Position numbers and translations under genes: made by a program. Shown here in pieces: positions 26,177-35,933 of a stretch of DNA of 64,000 nt. A model generated the notes under the pieces. It was not told the origin of the DNA. It worked only from the letters and a program-made list of their open reading frames with translations, and did no database searches. This DNA comes from Flavobacterium sp. JAD_PAG50586_2 (GTDB lineage Bacteria; Bacteroidota; Bacteroidia; Flavobacteriales; Flavobacteriaceae), in assembly GCA_023213215.1 (NCBI GenBank), contig CP096136.1, positions 1,736,001 to 1,800,000 of the forward strand, written 5' to 3'. Within the stretch, counting starts at the first letter, position 1. The number at the start of each line of letters is the position of its first letter.

Positions 26177-28222
26177 TTGAAAAAATTATATTTCATATTA
26201 GCATTACTTTTGCTGCTTAGTTCTTGTTCCAAAAGAAAAGACAATCTCAAATCCTCTGCTGTAGTTTCTGATAGTATTGGCTATTATTTAGCAGCATATA
26301 ATAAAAAGGATTTGCTCGAAGATGAAAAAATTAAACAACTGGATAAAGCACTTATATTGATACAAAAGTCCCAGAATTCATTAAGAATACGCGAATTAAA
26401 TTATGACTTGATATCAAAATATTTTGAGGTTAATTCTTGGAAAAACTATAAAATTGCCTCGGCGGTTTTATATAAAAAGGCAATAGAGGCCAATGATGAA
26501 ATTGGCTTAACTAAATCATTCCGTTCTTTTGGTAATTATTATTATCAGAATAAACAATTCGATAGCGCATTTTATTTTTATTCCAGATCTGAAGAAATTT
26601 ATTTTAAATTAAAGGATTATGATGGATATTCTACGATTCTTCTTAAAAAGGGAGTTATACAATTTAATTCAAGTGATCTTTTAGGTGCAGATTTATCCCT
26701 TTTAAAAGCATTTGGCGCTGTTAAAAAAACGAAGGATTTTAGAAAGAAATATACAATCTTAATCCAGCTTGGTCTAAATTCGAATCAGCTTAAGCAATAT
26801 GGAAAGGCAATTGACTATTTTAATCAGGCTCTGACAATTGTCAAAGAAAATAACCTTAATGATAATTACGAGGAGGCTGTCTGTTTAAGTAATATTGGAT
26901 TAGTTCATCAAAATTTAAAAGATCATAAAAAAGCTATATTATTTTTTCAACAATCTCTAAAGTATAAAAATCTGAAAGAAGATTTTGCTATTGCATACTC
27001 AAATATTATTGACAATTTAGCATATTCAAAGTTTAAAATAAATAGCTTCGATAACTTACCAAATTTATTTTTTGAATCATTTGAAATCCGAAAATATTTA
27101 AATGATAAATCAGCTATGGTTACTAGTTGTATCCATATTTCTGAATATTACAACAAATTTGATGAAAAAGAAAAAGCAATAGAATTTGCTAATTTAGCTT
27201 TAAAAATTGCAAAAAGCACTAAAAATGCAAGTGATATACTGTTCTCACTGAGACAGGCTTCTTTGGTTGATGATAAACTAGCCGCAAAATATTCAGACGA
27301 TTATCTTAGGATAACAGATAGTTTACAGGTAGCAGAACGAGATTCCAAAGACCGTTTTGCCAGAATTCAACTTGGTACCCAGGAAATAATAGAAGAAAAT
27401 AGTGACCTCGAAAACCGAAACAGAACCCTTCTCTACATTTTCGTAATAACGTTTATCTTAGTAGCGCTATTATTTGTAGTAAGAGCCCAACGAGCGAGGA
27501 CAAGGGAACTCCTCTTTAAACAGAACCAACAAAAGGCCAATGAGGAAATCTTTAACCTGATGATGTCACAGCAATCTATTATTGATGAAAGCCGGGCTAA
27601 GGAAAAGAAAAGATTAGCACAGGATCTACATGATGGTGTTTTGGGTAGGATGTTCGGTTTACGACTGAACCTCGATAGCTTAAATTCAAGTACGGATCCA
27701 GATGCACAAAGGAAAAGGTTAGAGTTGTTAAATGAATTAAAAACAATTGAACAGGATATACGTGAAATTTCACATGACCTGAATAGGGAAAAATTGGTTT
27801 TAATTAATAACTTTGTCTCTATCGTTCATAATTTACTGGAAGAACAAAAATCGCTGCACGCTGCCAAAGTCGAATATCAGATTGAAACCAAAATTGATTG
27901 GGATAAAATAGGAAATGCAATAAAGATTAACTTATATCGTATTCTCCAGGAAGGTTTACAGAACATTAATAAGTACGCCAATTCTGGGCTTATCAAGGTT
28001 GACATTAGCGGAGATTCAGAAAATGTGTATCTAAGGATAGAGGATGACGGAATTGGCTTCGATGTCAATAAAAAAAGTAAAGGAATAGGAATGCAAAACA
28101 TGATATCACGAACTAACGACTGCCACGGAATCATAGATATAAGTTCCAAAAAAGGGCAGGGAACCAAAATTATAATTACCGTCCCAACAGAAACCAAACA
28201 ACTAACCACCGAACAAGCATGA
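26177..28222 (+). CDS. TPR-repeat sensor histidine kinase (lipoprotein type)
   Basis: A 681-residue paralogue of the kinase at 22593. The signal peptide ends LLLLLSSC (lipobox). TPR units follow (about 60-380; e.g. YGKAIDYFNQALTIVKEN and HKKAILFFQQSLKYK), then one membrane helix (LLYIFVITFILVALLFVV), a HisKA_3 domain with His485 (RLAQDLHDGVLGRMFGL) and HATPase motifs (KINLYRILQEGLQNI, EDDGIGFDV, KGIGMQNM). The start is TTG: TTGAAAAAA TTATAT reads MKKLYFILALL and no in-frame ATG precedes the lipobox. It overlaps the following regulator by 4 bp, so the two are translationally coupled. Confidence 0.93.
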   Translation: MKKLYFILALLLLLSSCSKRKDNLKSSAVVSDSIGYYLAAYNKKDLLEDEKIKQLDKALILIQKSQNSLRIRELNYDLISKYFEVNSWKNYKIASAVLYKKAIEANDEIGLTKSFRSFGNYYYQNKQFDSAFYFYSRSEEIYFKLKDYDGYSTILLKKGVIQFNSSDLLGADLSLLKAFGAVKKTKDFRKKYTILIQLGLNSNQLKQYGKAIDYFNQALTIVKENNLNDNYEEAVCLSNIGLVHQNLKDHKKAILFFQQSLKYKNLKEDFAIAYSNIIDNLAYSKFKINSFDNLPNLFFESFEIRKYLNDKSAMVTSCIHISEYYNKFDEKEKAIEFANLALKIAKSTKNASDILFSLRQASLVDDKLAAKYSDDYLRITDSLQVAERDSKDRFARIQLGTQEIIEENSDLENRNRTLLYIFVITFILVALLFVVRAQRARTRELLFKQNQQKANEEIFNLMMSQQSIIDESRAKEKKRLAQDLHDGVLGRMFGLRLNLDSLNSSTDPDAQRKRLELLNELKTIEQDIREISHDLNREKLVLINNFVSIVHNLLEEQKSLHAAKVEYQIETKIDWDKIGNAIKINLYRILQEGLQNINKYANSGLIKVDISGDSENVYLRIEDDGIGFDVNKKSKGIGMQNMISRTNDCHGIIDISSKKGQGTKIIITVPTETKQLTTEQA

Positions 28223-28884
28223 CAAATCCAATTAACATTTTAATAGTAGACGATCACCCATTCATTATTCAGGCCTATAGAAATGCGCTTGATAAATACA
28301 GCCAGCAAGGATATGAGTTTGTCGTTACACAGGCCAGCAATTGCAAAACGGGTTATGAAAGCATTACTGAAGCCACAACTCCATTCGATGTCGCTTTTTT
28401 TGATATTAGCATGCCCGAATATGCCGAAAAAGAAATTTACTCCGGAGAAGACTTAGCAGCTTTAATGAAAACTCAAATGCCAGACTGCAAAATCATCCTG
28501 TTAACGATGCACACAGAGTTGCTTAAAATCAACAATATCATTAAGAACATCAATCCAAGCGGATTAATTATCAAAAACGATTTAACGTTTGACGAGTTGA
28601 TTTTTGCTTTCGATAAAATTATCAATAATGAAAGTTACTACAGCCAAACAGTCATTAAACTAGTAGGCCAGGCGCAATACAACAATATAGAATTGGACGC
28701 GTTTGACAAACAAATTCTGTTTCACCTTTCAAAAGGAGTAAAAACAAAAGATTTGCCACAGTATATTCCGCTATCTCTTAGTGCCATTGAAAAACGCAAA
28801 CTTAATATAAGGGAAATCCTCGAAGTTTCCGGAGGAAGTGATATCGATTTAATCAATGAGGCGAAGATAAAAGGTGTCATTTAA
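28219..28884 (+). CDS. NarL/FixJ-type response regulator
   Basis: A 221-residue regulator with receiver Asp11-Asp12 (LIVDDHP), phosphoacceptor Asp62 (VAFFDISMP), Thr in IILLTMHTE and Lys in GLIIKND. The C-terminal LuxR-like HTH reads DKQILFHLSKGVKTKDLPQY and LSLSAIEKRKLNIREIL. Intact. Its ATG overlaps the kinase stop, making it the cognate regulator of that kinase. Targets unknown. Confidence 0.93.
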   Translation: MTNPINILIVDDHPFIIQAYRNALDKYSQQGYEFVVTQASNCKTGYESITEATTPFDVAFFDISMPEYAEKEIYSGEDLAALMKTQMPDCKIILLTMHTELLKINNIIKNINPSGLIIKNDLTFDELIFAFDKIINNESYYSQTVIKLVGQAQYNNIELDAFDKQILFHLSKGVKTKDLPQYIPLSLSAIEKRKLNIREILEVSGGSDIDLINEAKIKGVI

Positions 28885-29003
28885 CGATTATGCGGGAAAC
28901 CGTAATCATACTTCAAAATACTTAGCATAAATTGGCTAAAGATTTTAGGGTTATTAATAGATTTTAGCAGTTATAATTGCTTAAATTTATAAAATCAGGG
29001 AAA

Positions 29004-29027
29004 AAGCGATACTTTCGGGTATCGCTT
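29004..29027. terminator. Bidirectional terminator between regulator and thiL
   Basis: A perfect 9-bp stem AAGCGATAC / GTATCGCTT with a 6-base loop, A-rich on the left and T-rich on the right, between two convergent genes. Confidence 0.8.
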
Positions 29028-29032
29028 ATTTT

Positions 29033-30082
29033 TTATTCTTCATTCATGGCATCCCAGCCTCGCGCTTTTAAAGGGATTTTGGTATTGGCTCTAGTAATCA
29101 AATGAATGCCTTCACTCTCTTGGGTCAAATGCCCAATAACTGTAAAGTTTGGATTGGCTTTTATCTTATCAAAATCATCCAAAGCAATCGTGAATAATAA
29201 TTCGTAGTCTTCTCCTCCATTTATAGCAACAGTAGTGCTGTCGATATTGAACTCTTCGCATACATTTATGAACTGCGGATCGACCGGGATTTTTTCTTCA
29301 TATAAATTACAACCAACTTTACTTTGTTTGCAGATATGAATAATTTCAGAAGATAAACCATCCGAAATGTCAATCATGGATGTTGGTTTCACCTCCAATT
29401 TCGATAATAATTCGCGAACATCGTGACGAGCTTCAGGCTTTAACTGACGTTCAATCAGATAAGTGTAAGCATCCAAATCTGGTTGATTGTTTGGGTTTAC
29501 CTGAAAAACCTGTTTTTCGCGTTCCAGAATCTGTAATCCCATATAAGCCGAACCTAAATCACCCGAAACCACAAGCAAATCTCCATTATTGGCACCATCT
29601 CTGTAAACAATCTCATTCTCATTTGCTTCTCCAATTGCAGTGATAGAAATAATTAGTCCTTTTTGGGATGAAGTGGTATCACCACCAATTACATCAACGT
29701 TATAAAATTTAGCTGCTAAAGTAATTCCATCAAATAATTCTTCCAAAGCTTCCAGCGGGAAGCGATTGGAAACTGCCACTGAAACTGTGATTTGAGTAGC
29801 CTTAGCATTCATAGCGCAAATATCGGATACATTTACTACGACAGCTTTATAACCCAAATGACGCAACGGCATATAAGACAAATCGAAATGCACACCTTCT
29901 ATCAATAAATCGGTGGAAACGATAACTTTTTTGTCTTTAAAATCTAAAACGGCAGCGTCATCTCCAATACTTTTTAAAGTGGAAGGCTGTTTTACATCAA
30001 AATTTTTTGTCAGATGTTCGATTAGTCCAAATTCTCCCAATTGTGAAAGTGAAGTCCGTTGAGGTGTTTTATCTTCTAGCAT
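29033..30082 (-). CDS. thiL: Thiamine-monophosphate kinase
   Basis: A 349-residue enzyme phosphorylating thiamine monophosphate to the diphosphate cofactor. Family motifs: LKSIGDDAAVLDFKDKKVIV, STDLLIEGVHFDLSY, VNVSDICAMNAKA, VIGGDTTSS, MIDISDGLSSEIIHI and NGGEDYELLFT. The frame runs upstream to an ATG at 30118, but those 12 codons (MDDEIASFLAMT) are a translation of a dispersed intergenic repeat; MLEDKTPQRTSLSQLGEF at 30082 is the natural start. Confidence 0.94.
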   Translation of the reverse strand: MLEDKTPQRTSLSQLGEFGLIEHLTKNFDVKQPSTLKSIGDDAAVLDFKDKKVIVSTDLLIEGVHFDLSYMPLRHLGYKAVVVNVSDICAMNAKATQITVSVAVSNRFPLEALEELFDGITLAAKFYNVDVIGGDTTSSQKGLIISITAIGEANENEIVYRDGANNGDLLVVSGDLGSAYMGLQILEREKQVFQVNPNNQPDLDAYTYLIERQLKPEARHDVRELLSKLEVKPTSMIDISDGLSSEIIHICKQSKVGCNLYEEKIPVDPQFINVCEEFNIDSTTVAINGGEDYELLFTIALDDFDKIKANPNFTVIGHLTQESEGIHLITRANTKIPLKARGWDAMNEE

Positions 30083-30084
30083 AG

Positions 30085-30112
30085 TCATTGCGAGGAACGA
30101 AGCAATCTCATC
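30085..30112. repeat. Dispersed intergenic repeat at thiL 5' end
   Basis: GTCATTGCGAGGAACGAAGC with flanks, a type of repeat commonly seen between genes in flavobacteria. It abuts the thiL start and is fused in frame with it. The rest of the gap to DinB contains GTTGCAAAGTTACAAAG-type repeats in both orientations. Confidence 0.55.
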
Positions 30113-30222
30113 GTCCACTTTTTAAAGTTATAAGTTTAAGGTTGCAAAGTTACAAAGTAAAAAAGCAAAACCCTACTTGTTACTCTGCAACTTTGCAACT
30201 CTACAACTTTTTCCAAACCTAC

Positions 30223-30257
30223 TGACAAACTGTTGTCACTTGTTGGTTTTAAATTTG
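30223..30257 (+). promoter_or_regulatory. Palindromic operator and -7 box of DinB gene
   Basis: TGACAA-ACTG-TTGTCA (30223-30238) is a perfect inverted repeat positioned where the -33 region should be, with TAAATTTG (30250-30257) downstream. A repressor bound here would block the DinB promoter. The convergent neighbour encodes a WYL regulator, the likely candidate. Confidence 0.5.
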
Positions 30258-30284
30258 TATCAGAAACAATTAAAACCATATATT

Positions 30285-30764
30285 ATGACAGCAACAGCCG
30301 AAATCATTAACAAAGAAAAATTAGTAAAGCATTGGCAGGGACATCGTTTTGTAACAAGGCGTGTCATTGAAGCATTTCCCGAAAAAGATTTTTTCGAATT
30401 CACAATTGGCGGTATGAGACCGTTCTCAAGCATAACATCGGAATTACTTTCTATTGGAGTTCCCGCTTTGAAAAGTATTATTTCCGGAAAGGAAAATCCG
30501 TATACCGAAGAAGGATTTAACTTGAAAACAAAAGCGGAATACCTGCAAAAATGGGATAATGATACAGAAGAAATCAATCGTCTTTGGTCACAAATTCCGG
30601 AAGAGGATTTTGAGAAAACATTCAATCTGTTCGGGCAATACGAGTTTCCGATTTATCAGAATATCTTATATTTCATTGACAACGAAATCCACCATCGCGG
30701 ACAGGGTTATGTTTATTTAAGGGCATTGGGAATTGAACCGCCGTTTTTTTGGGAACGTTGGTAG
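30285..30764 (+). CDS. DinB family protein
   Basis: A 159-residue four-helix-bundle protein of the DinB/YfiT superfamily. The usual metal-binding histidine region near the C-terminus is recognisable (FIDNEIHHRGQGYVYLRALG), and the N-terminal helix carries HWQGHRFVTRRVIEAFPE. These proteins are thiol-transferases or hydrolases of unknown substrate, often next to WYL regulators. The start at 30285 follows a -7 box at 30250; a longer frame from TTG 30177 reads through the promoter and operator and is rejected. Arranged tail to tail with the WYL regulator gene, 43 bp apart. Confidence 0.88.
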   Translation: MTATAEIINKEKLVKHWQGHRFVTRRVIEAFPEKDFFEFTIGGMRPFSSITSELLSIGVPALKSIISGKENPYTEEGFNLKTKAEYLQKWDNDTEEINRLWSQIPEEDFEKTFNLFGQYEFPIYQNILYFIDNEIHHRGQGYVYLRALGIEPPFFWERW

Positions 30765-30807
30765 GCTTTAAAGGGAAAAGTGTATTTTCAAATAGATAAG
30801 CCTCGAT

Positions 30808-31781
30808 TTAGTCGGGGCTTTTTTGTAGGTGCATGTGATAGCTTTCTATGAGTTCTGATATGCGTTCTTTCAATCGTTGTGGCTCCAGGATAGTCGCGTA
30901 ATCAGCATACATCATAAACCATCTTGCAAATCCGTTTTCCAAATCACGTGATAAGAAGTTCATTTCGACCAAATCGCCAACATTTTTCTGGGAAACAAAT
31001 CCGTGGTATTTTTTTCGGAAGACAAGTATTTGCTGATTTTCCGGTCAACCAAAATCCGGACTTTTGTTTTTGTAGATTCTTCTTCCTTATTAAGGTAATT
31101 TTCAAGCGAATCGTGTTCTTTTGTAAATGGAATTTGAGTTTTTTGGATGCCTTCAATCCTGTCGGCACGAAACTGTCGGTAATCATTTCTCAGATGGCAA
31201 AATCCGATAACATACCAATTGTTGTGATCATGGAAAACACCAACGGGTTCAATAGTTCTTTTGGAAGCAGCATCAGCTTCAATTGCCTCATAATCCATAA
31301 TCACCTGGGTTTTATCGGTAACACTTTTAAAAAGAATAGACATAGCGTTTGGGACATTCTCATTGAAAGGACTTCCCATTGAAGGCTGAATTAACACTTT
31401 GGTTTCCATATTCGAAACCCAATCCTTATCAGAATTCTGTAGTACCGATTTGAGTTTGAACATCGCCGATTGATAATGTTGGCCTAATTCCTTATCGATG
31501 AATTTCTGCATCAATTTTTCAGCCGCAATAAAACTGCTGGCTTCTTCGCGCGTAAACATAACTGGTGGCAAACGATAGCCGTCAACCAATGAATATCCAA
31601 TTCCGGCTTCCCCATAAATCGGAACTCCGGAAGCTTCCAAAGTTCGAATATCACGATAAATGGTTCGTAGGCTGACTTCGAAACGTTCCGCCAATTCCTG
31701 TGCTTTTACAATCTTTTTAGACTGCAGCTGAATCAGGATAGCGATAACACGGTCAAAACGTTTAGGAGATTCGTCAAGCAT
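30808..31781 (-). CDS. WYL-domain transcriptional regulator (YafY type), frame broken near 31009
   Basis: Restored length is 324 residues. An N-terminal HTH (KRFDRVIAILIQLQSKKIVK, then RTIYRDIRTLEASGVPIY) is followed by a WYL domain (WYVIGFCHLRNDYRQFRADR) and the C-terminal WCX region. As given, the frame stops at 30960. The T run at 31009-31015 needs an eighth base; the restored end reads SEKKYHGFVSQKNVGDLVEM, LENGFARWFMMYADYATILE and reaches a TAA at 30808. WYL domains bind nucleic acids or small ligands; many YafY-type members repress nearby DinB or glyoxalase genes. Confidence 0.88.
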
Positions 31782-31898
31782 TTTTTAAAGTAGAAAAGTT
31801 TCAGAGTGGTAAAGTTACAAAGTTTACTTTCTAAATTATATACCAAAAGAAAACCCACAACTTCGTTGCTGGGTTTTCTATGTTCTATTTTCTTAAAA

Positions 31899-33695
31899 CT
31901 AGTCGTTCAATTTCAAAACAGCCATAAACGCCTCTTGTGGAATTTCAACATTTCCTACCAAACGCATACGTTTCTTTCCTTTTTTCTGTTTTTCTAATAA
32001 TTTACGCTTACGCGAAATATCTCCACCGTAACATTTAGCGGTAACATCTTTACGTAGGGCTTTGATGGTTTCGCGCGCAATGATTTTCGCACCAATCGCT
32101 GCCTGAATCGGGATATCAAATTGTTGTCTAGGAATCAGTTCACGCAATTTTTCGGTCATTTTCTTTCCGATATTGTAAGCGTTACTTTCATGGATCAATG
32201 CTGAAAGCGCATCTACAGGCTGAGCATTCAATAGAACATCAAGTTTTACCAATTTAGAGGTACGCATTCCAATCGGCGAATAATCAAACGATGCATATCC
32301 TTTGGAAACCGTTTTTAATCTGTCATAAAAATCGAATACAATCTCAGCCAAAGGCATATCAAAATTCAATTCTACCCTTTCTGTAGTCAAATAGGTTTGA
32401 TTGGTGATAACGCCACGTTTTTCAATACACAAACTCATTACGTTTCCAACAAAGTCAGATTTAGTAATGATGGTTGCTTTGATATAAGGCTCTTCAACTC
32501 GGTCTAGTCTTGAGGGTTCAGGTAAATCAGATGGATTATTAACCGTAAAAGGAGTTTCCGGGTCTTTTTTAGTATACGCTAGATACGAAACGTTAGGAAC
32601 CGTAGTGATTACAGTCATATCATATTCACGCTCCAAACGCTCTTGGATAATTTCCAAATGCAGCATTCCAAGGAATCCGCAACGAAAACCAAACCCCAAT
32701 GCAGCTGAACTTTCGGGTAGAAATACCAATGAAGCATCGTTTAACTGCAGTTTTTCCATCGAAGCACGCAAGTCTTCGTAATCATCAGTATCAACAGGAT
32801 AAATTCCGGCGAAAACCATTGGTTTTACATCCTCAAATCCCGTAATCATATTGGTTGTTGGTGTTTTTGCATCCGTTAAGGTATCACCAACTTTTACTTC
32901 TTTTGCTTCCTTAATTCCGGAAATCAGATAACCAACATCGCCAGTCGAAATTACATTTTTAGGAACCTGATTTAACTTTAAGGTTCCCACTTCATCGGCA
33001 AAATATTCATTTCCGGTTGCCATGAATTTTATTTTCTGGCCTTTTCTTATTTCTCCGTTTTTTACACGAAAAATAACTTCAATACCACGAAACGGATTGT
33101 AATGCGAATCGAAAATCAAGGCTTGTAATGGTTCATCAACATTTCCTTTTGGAGGAGGAATCTTTTCTATGATGGCAGCCAGGATATTTTCAACACCAAA
33201 ACCAGTTTTCCCGGATGCGTGAATAATATCTTCTAATTTGCAACCCAATAAATCAATAATATCGTCACTAACCTCTTCAGGATTAGCACTTGGTAAATCA
33301 ACCTTATTCAAAACCGGAATGATTTCCAGGTCATTTTCTAGAGCCAAATATAAATTGGAAATTGTTTGTGCCTGAATGCTTTGAGCCGCATCAACAATCA
33401 ATAAAGCACCTTCACAAGCTGCAATCGAACGCGAAACTTCATAAGAGAAATCAACGTGTCCCGGAGTATCAATAAGGTTTAGGATATAATCTTCCCCTTT
33501 ATATTTGTACTCCATTTGGATGGCGTGGCTTTTTATGGTAATACCACGCTCACGCTCTAAGTCCATATTGTCTAACAACTGAGCTTTTTCTTCACGTGCC
33601 GTAACGGTTTGCGTTGCACCAAGAAGCCGGTCCGCAAGCGTGCTTTTTCCGTGGTCAATATGTGCAATAATGCAAAAATTTCTAATGTGCTTCAT
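31899..33695 (-). CDS. lepA: Elongation factor 4 (LepA)
   Basis: A 598-residue translational GTPase that back-translocates or remodels stalled ribosomes. G motifs: [16 protein letters not shown] (G1), [10 protein letters not shown] (G2), [12 protein letters not shown] (G3), NKVDLP (G4). LepA-specific C-terminal domain present ([36 protein letters not shown]). Full length. Its promoter TATATTTG is at 33744-33751. Confidence 0.97.
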   Translation of the reverse strand: MKHIRNFCIIAHIDHGKSTLADRLLGATQTVTAREEKAQLLDNMDLERERGITIKSHAIQMEYKYKGEDYILNLIDTPGHVDFSYEVSRSIAACEGALLIVDAAQSIQAQTISNLYLALENDLEIIPVLNKVDLPSANPEEVSDDIIDLLGCKLEDIIHASGKTGFGVENILAAIIEKIPPPKGNVDEPLQALIFDSHYNPFRGIEVIFRVKNGEIRKGQKIKFMATGNEYFADEVGTLKLNQVPKNVISTGDVGYLISGIKEAKEVKVGDTLTDAKTPTTNMITGFEDVKPMVFAGIYPVDTDDYEDLRASMEKLQLNDASLVFLPESSAALGFGFRCGFLGMLHLEIIQERLEREYDMTVITTVPNVSYLAYTKKDPETPFTVNNPSDLPEPSRLDRVEEPYIKATIITKSDFVGNVMSLCIEKRGVITNQTYLTTERVELNFDMPLAEIVFDFYDRLKTVSKGYASFDYSPIGMRTSKLVKLDVLLNAQPVDALSALIHESNAYNIGKKMTEKLRELIPRQQFDIPIQAAIGAKIIARETIKALRKDVTAKCYGGDISRKRKLLEKQKKGKKRMRLVGNVEIPQEAFMAVLKLND

Positions 33696-33743
33696 CTTCT
33701 GTATCTGTCAATTTTCGGGCAAAATGCTTCCGCATTTAATCGG

Positions 33744-33751
33744 CAAATATA
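33744..33751 (-). promoter_or_regulatory. -7 box of lepA
   Basis: TATATTTG on the minus strand, 48 bp before the lepA ATG. No clear TTG partner was verified. Confidence 0.4.
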
Positions 33752-33799
33752 AGGCAAAGTTTTGATTTAAAGGACAGCCTAATAAAATAACGATGAAAC

Positions 33800-34862
33800 C
33801 TATTTTTTGTTATTGTTTTTCGGTTTTGGTTTGGCTTTAACTGTATCCTTTTCGGTAGATTTAGAAGTTGTTTTTGTCTTTTGTTTTGGTGTTGGTTCAG
33901 GTTTTACAATTACTTCCGCATCTGGTTTAGCAGTTTCCGGAAGCACGGTTACAATTTTTTCCTTTTCCTGCTGTTCTACATATACAGCGTAATCCGCGGG
34001 TTCGATGCGGGCACCTGTGTATTCAGCATAAACTCTTGTGAATTCGGCGCCAAAATATAATATCGCAGCAGTATAATACACCCAAACCAAAATTACAATC
34101 AGTGAACCGGCAGCTCCATAAGCAGAAACCTGTGTTAGAAGCATCAATATAGAGTCCTATTAAAAACCGCCCTAACAGAAAAAGACAGGCGGTAAAAAAA
34201 GCACCTGCCCGAACATCTTTCCACGCAATTTTTGCATCAGGAAGCACCTTGAAAATCACACCAAAAAGTGTCATAATTACTATAAAGCTAATAACGACAT
34301 TACCGATTTGAAAAATAATAAGCGTAACCTCGGGAAAGTAATTCTTGAGCCAATCGCTTACGGCAAGTAAGGCGCCATTTACCATTAGTGAAACAATCAA
34401 TAAAAATCCCAGGCCAACAATTAAGGATGAAGAGAGCAATCGGTCTGTAATGAATTTCAACCAACCTCTTTTGGGTTTTGCCTTTACCCTCCAGATAATA
34501 TTTATGGAATCCTGAATTTCACTAAAAACGGAGGTTGCACCAATAAGAAGCGTAATACCACCAATAATGGCGGCCGTTGTAGATTCGCCCGAAAGTTCCA
34601 TATTTTTAATGATATCCTGAATCTGAGCCGCGGCATCATTACCAATCAAGCCATTTATTTCTCCAAATACCTGACCCTGAATTGCCTCTTTGCCAAAGAA
34701 AATGCCAGCGAGGGAAATCATTAGTAATAAGAGAGGAGCTAAAGAAAAAAGGGTATAATAAGACAATGAAGCACTAAATTTGAGCGCACGATCATCTATA
34801 AAACTGTTAAAAGTATCTTTTACTATTCTAAAGGCTGTATGCATGGTAATTCTAGTTTCCAT
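33800..34862 (-). CDS. YihY/virulence factor BrkB family membrane protein, frame broken near 34126
   Basis: A polytopic inner-membrane protein of about 353 residues when restored. The N-terminal part holds FSASLSYYTLFSLAPLLLLM and further membrane helices; the conserved YihY signature SAYGAAGSLIVILVWVYYTA and ILYFGAEFTRVYAEYTG falls in the other frame. Here the given sequence has one base too many (or two too few) near 34126-34128 (GGTTTCTGC for GGTTCTGC), the only break in the window that is not a missing A/T. The C-terminal ~50 residues are a Lys/Pro/Thr-rich cytoplasmic tail, unusual in length. Function of the family is not settled; it is not RNase BN. Confidence 0.85.
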
Positions 34863-34878
34863 ATTTATTTATATTCTA

Positions 34879-34886
34879 CAAAGCTA
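34879..34886 (-). promoter_or_regulatory. -7 box of YihY gene
   Basis: TAGCTTTG on the minus strand, 16 bp before the ATG at 34862. Confidence 0.4.
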
Positions 34887-35023
34887 CTCTATTGGAAATA
34901 TAGAACATTATAGGATTTTTTTATTCTGTTGCAGAATTATTTAAATTTTAATAAAGAAATAAAAAATGATGTAACATGATTTCTTCAATGATAATCAACT
35001 TTGTTACTTAAAATTTTACAATA

Positions 35024-35881
35024 ATGGAAAAGCCAAAATCATTTCCACAACAGCATCAAATAACACAGCCTGGAAAGGAGGCTAAAATGCGTCCACAGCC
35101 TGAATACATCCGTAAAAATTATAAGGGAAGCGAAAAACTCAAAAATAAAGTGGCCTTAATTACCGGCGGAGACAGCGGAATTGGAAGAAGCGTAGCAGTT
35201 CATTTTGCCCGTGAAGGAGCCAACATCGCAATTGTATATCATAATGAAGATAAAGACGCGAAAATAACCAAACAGTTAATCGAGGATGAAGGACGCGAGT
35301 GTTTAGTTATCTCTGGCGATATAAAGAAAGAAAAGTTTGCGCGAGATATCGTTGCCAAAACGATTAAAAAGTTCGGACAGCTAAATATTTTGGTAAACAA
35401 TGCAGCGGTCCAGTTCCCACAGGAAAAGCTTGGCGAAGTTGACAAGGCATATTTGCAGTTGACATTTGAAACCAATATTTTTCCTTTCTTCTACACAACA
35501 CAGGAGGCACTAAAAAGTTTCAAAAAAGGGGATACTATTATAAATACTGCATCGGTCACAGCTTATCGCGGCAGTGGACATTTGGTAGATTATTCGAGTA
35601 CAAAAGGAGCTATAGTTTCCTTTACCCGTTCAATGGCAGAACAAGTGATCGAAAAAGGAATCCGTGTAAACGGCGTTTCGCCAGGACCAATTTGGACACC
35701 GTTAATTCCTGCAAGTTTTGATAAAAAACATGTGGCGAAATTTGGAAAGCAAACTCCAATGAAACGGGCCGGCCAGCCTTCGGAAGTTGGTCCCGCTTAT
35801 GTTTTCTTAGCCTGTGAGGACAGCTCCTATATAACTGGACAAATGATTCATGTAAATGGAGGAGAAAACGTAGGAGGCTAG
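35024..35881 (+). CDS. SDR family oxidoreductase (general-stress-protein-39 type)
   Basis: A 285-residue short-chain dehydrogenase with a ~40-residue N-terminal extension (FPQQHQITQPGKEAKMRPQP) typical of the YdaD/YhxD-like general stress group. NAD(P) motif TGGDSGIG (47-54), NNAAVQ, catalytic Ser in NTASVTAYRG and Tyr/Lys in YSSTKGA. The substrate is not known from sequence. Monocistronic. Confidence 0.92.
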   Translation: MEKPKSFPQQHQITQPGKEAKMRPQPEYIRKNYKGSEKLKNKVALITGGDSGIGRSVAVHFAREGANIAIVYHNEDKDAKITKQLIEDEGRECLVISGDIKKEKFARDIVAKTIKKFGQLNILVNNAAVQFPQEKLGEVDKAYLQLTFETNIFPFFYTTQEALKSFKKGDTIINTASVTAYRGSGHLVDYSSTKGAIVSFTRSMAEQVIEKGIRVNGVSPGPIWTPLIPASFDKKHVAKFGKQTPMKRAGQPSEVGPAYVFLACEDSSYITGQMIHVNGGENVGG

Positions 35882-35886
35882 CCTGA

Positions 35887-35917
35887 TTGTTACTTTATTT
35901 AAAAAAGTGTAATTTTG
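35887..35917 (+). promoter_or_regulatory. Promoter of dusB
   Basis: TTG (35887-35889) and TAATTTTG (35910-35917), 20 bp apart, 17 bp before the dusB ATG. Confidence 0.6.
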
Positions 35918-35933
35918 CCAAAAAATTACCGCT

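Noticed and set aside
26177..26179. A mis-sequenced ATG start of the second kinase
   Set aside because: TTG is directly followed by MKKL-type signal peptide codons; TTG starts are used and no homopolymer lies here. A one-base substitution cannot be excluded.
30924..31382. 152-residue frame antisense to the WYL gene
   Set aside because: Shadow; opposite strand encodes a full WYL regulator once the frame is restored.
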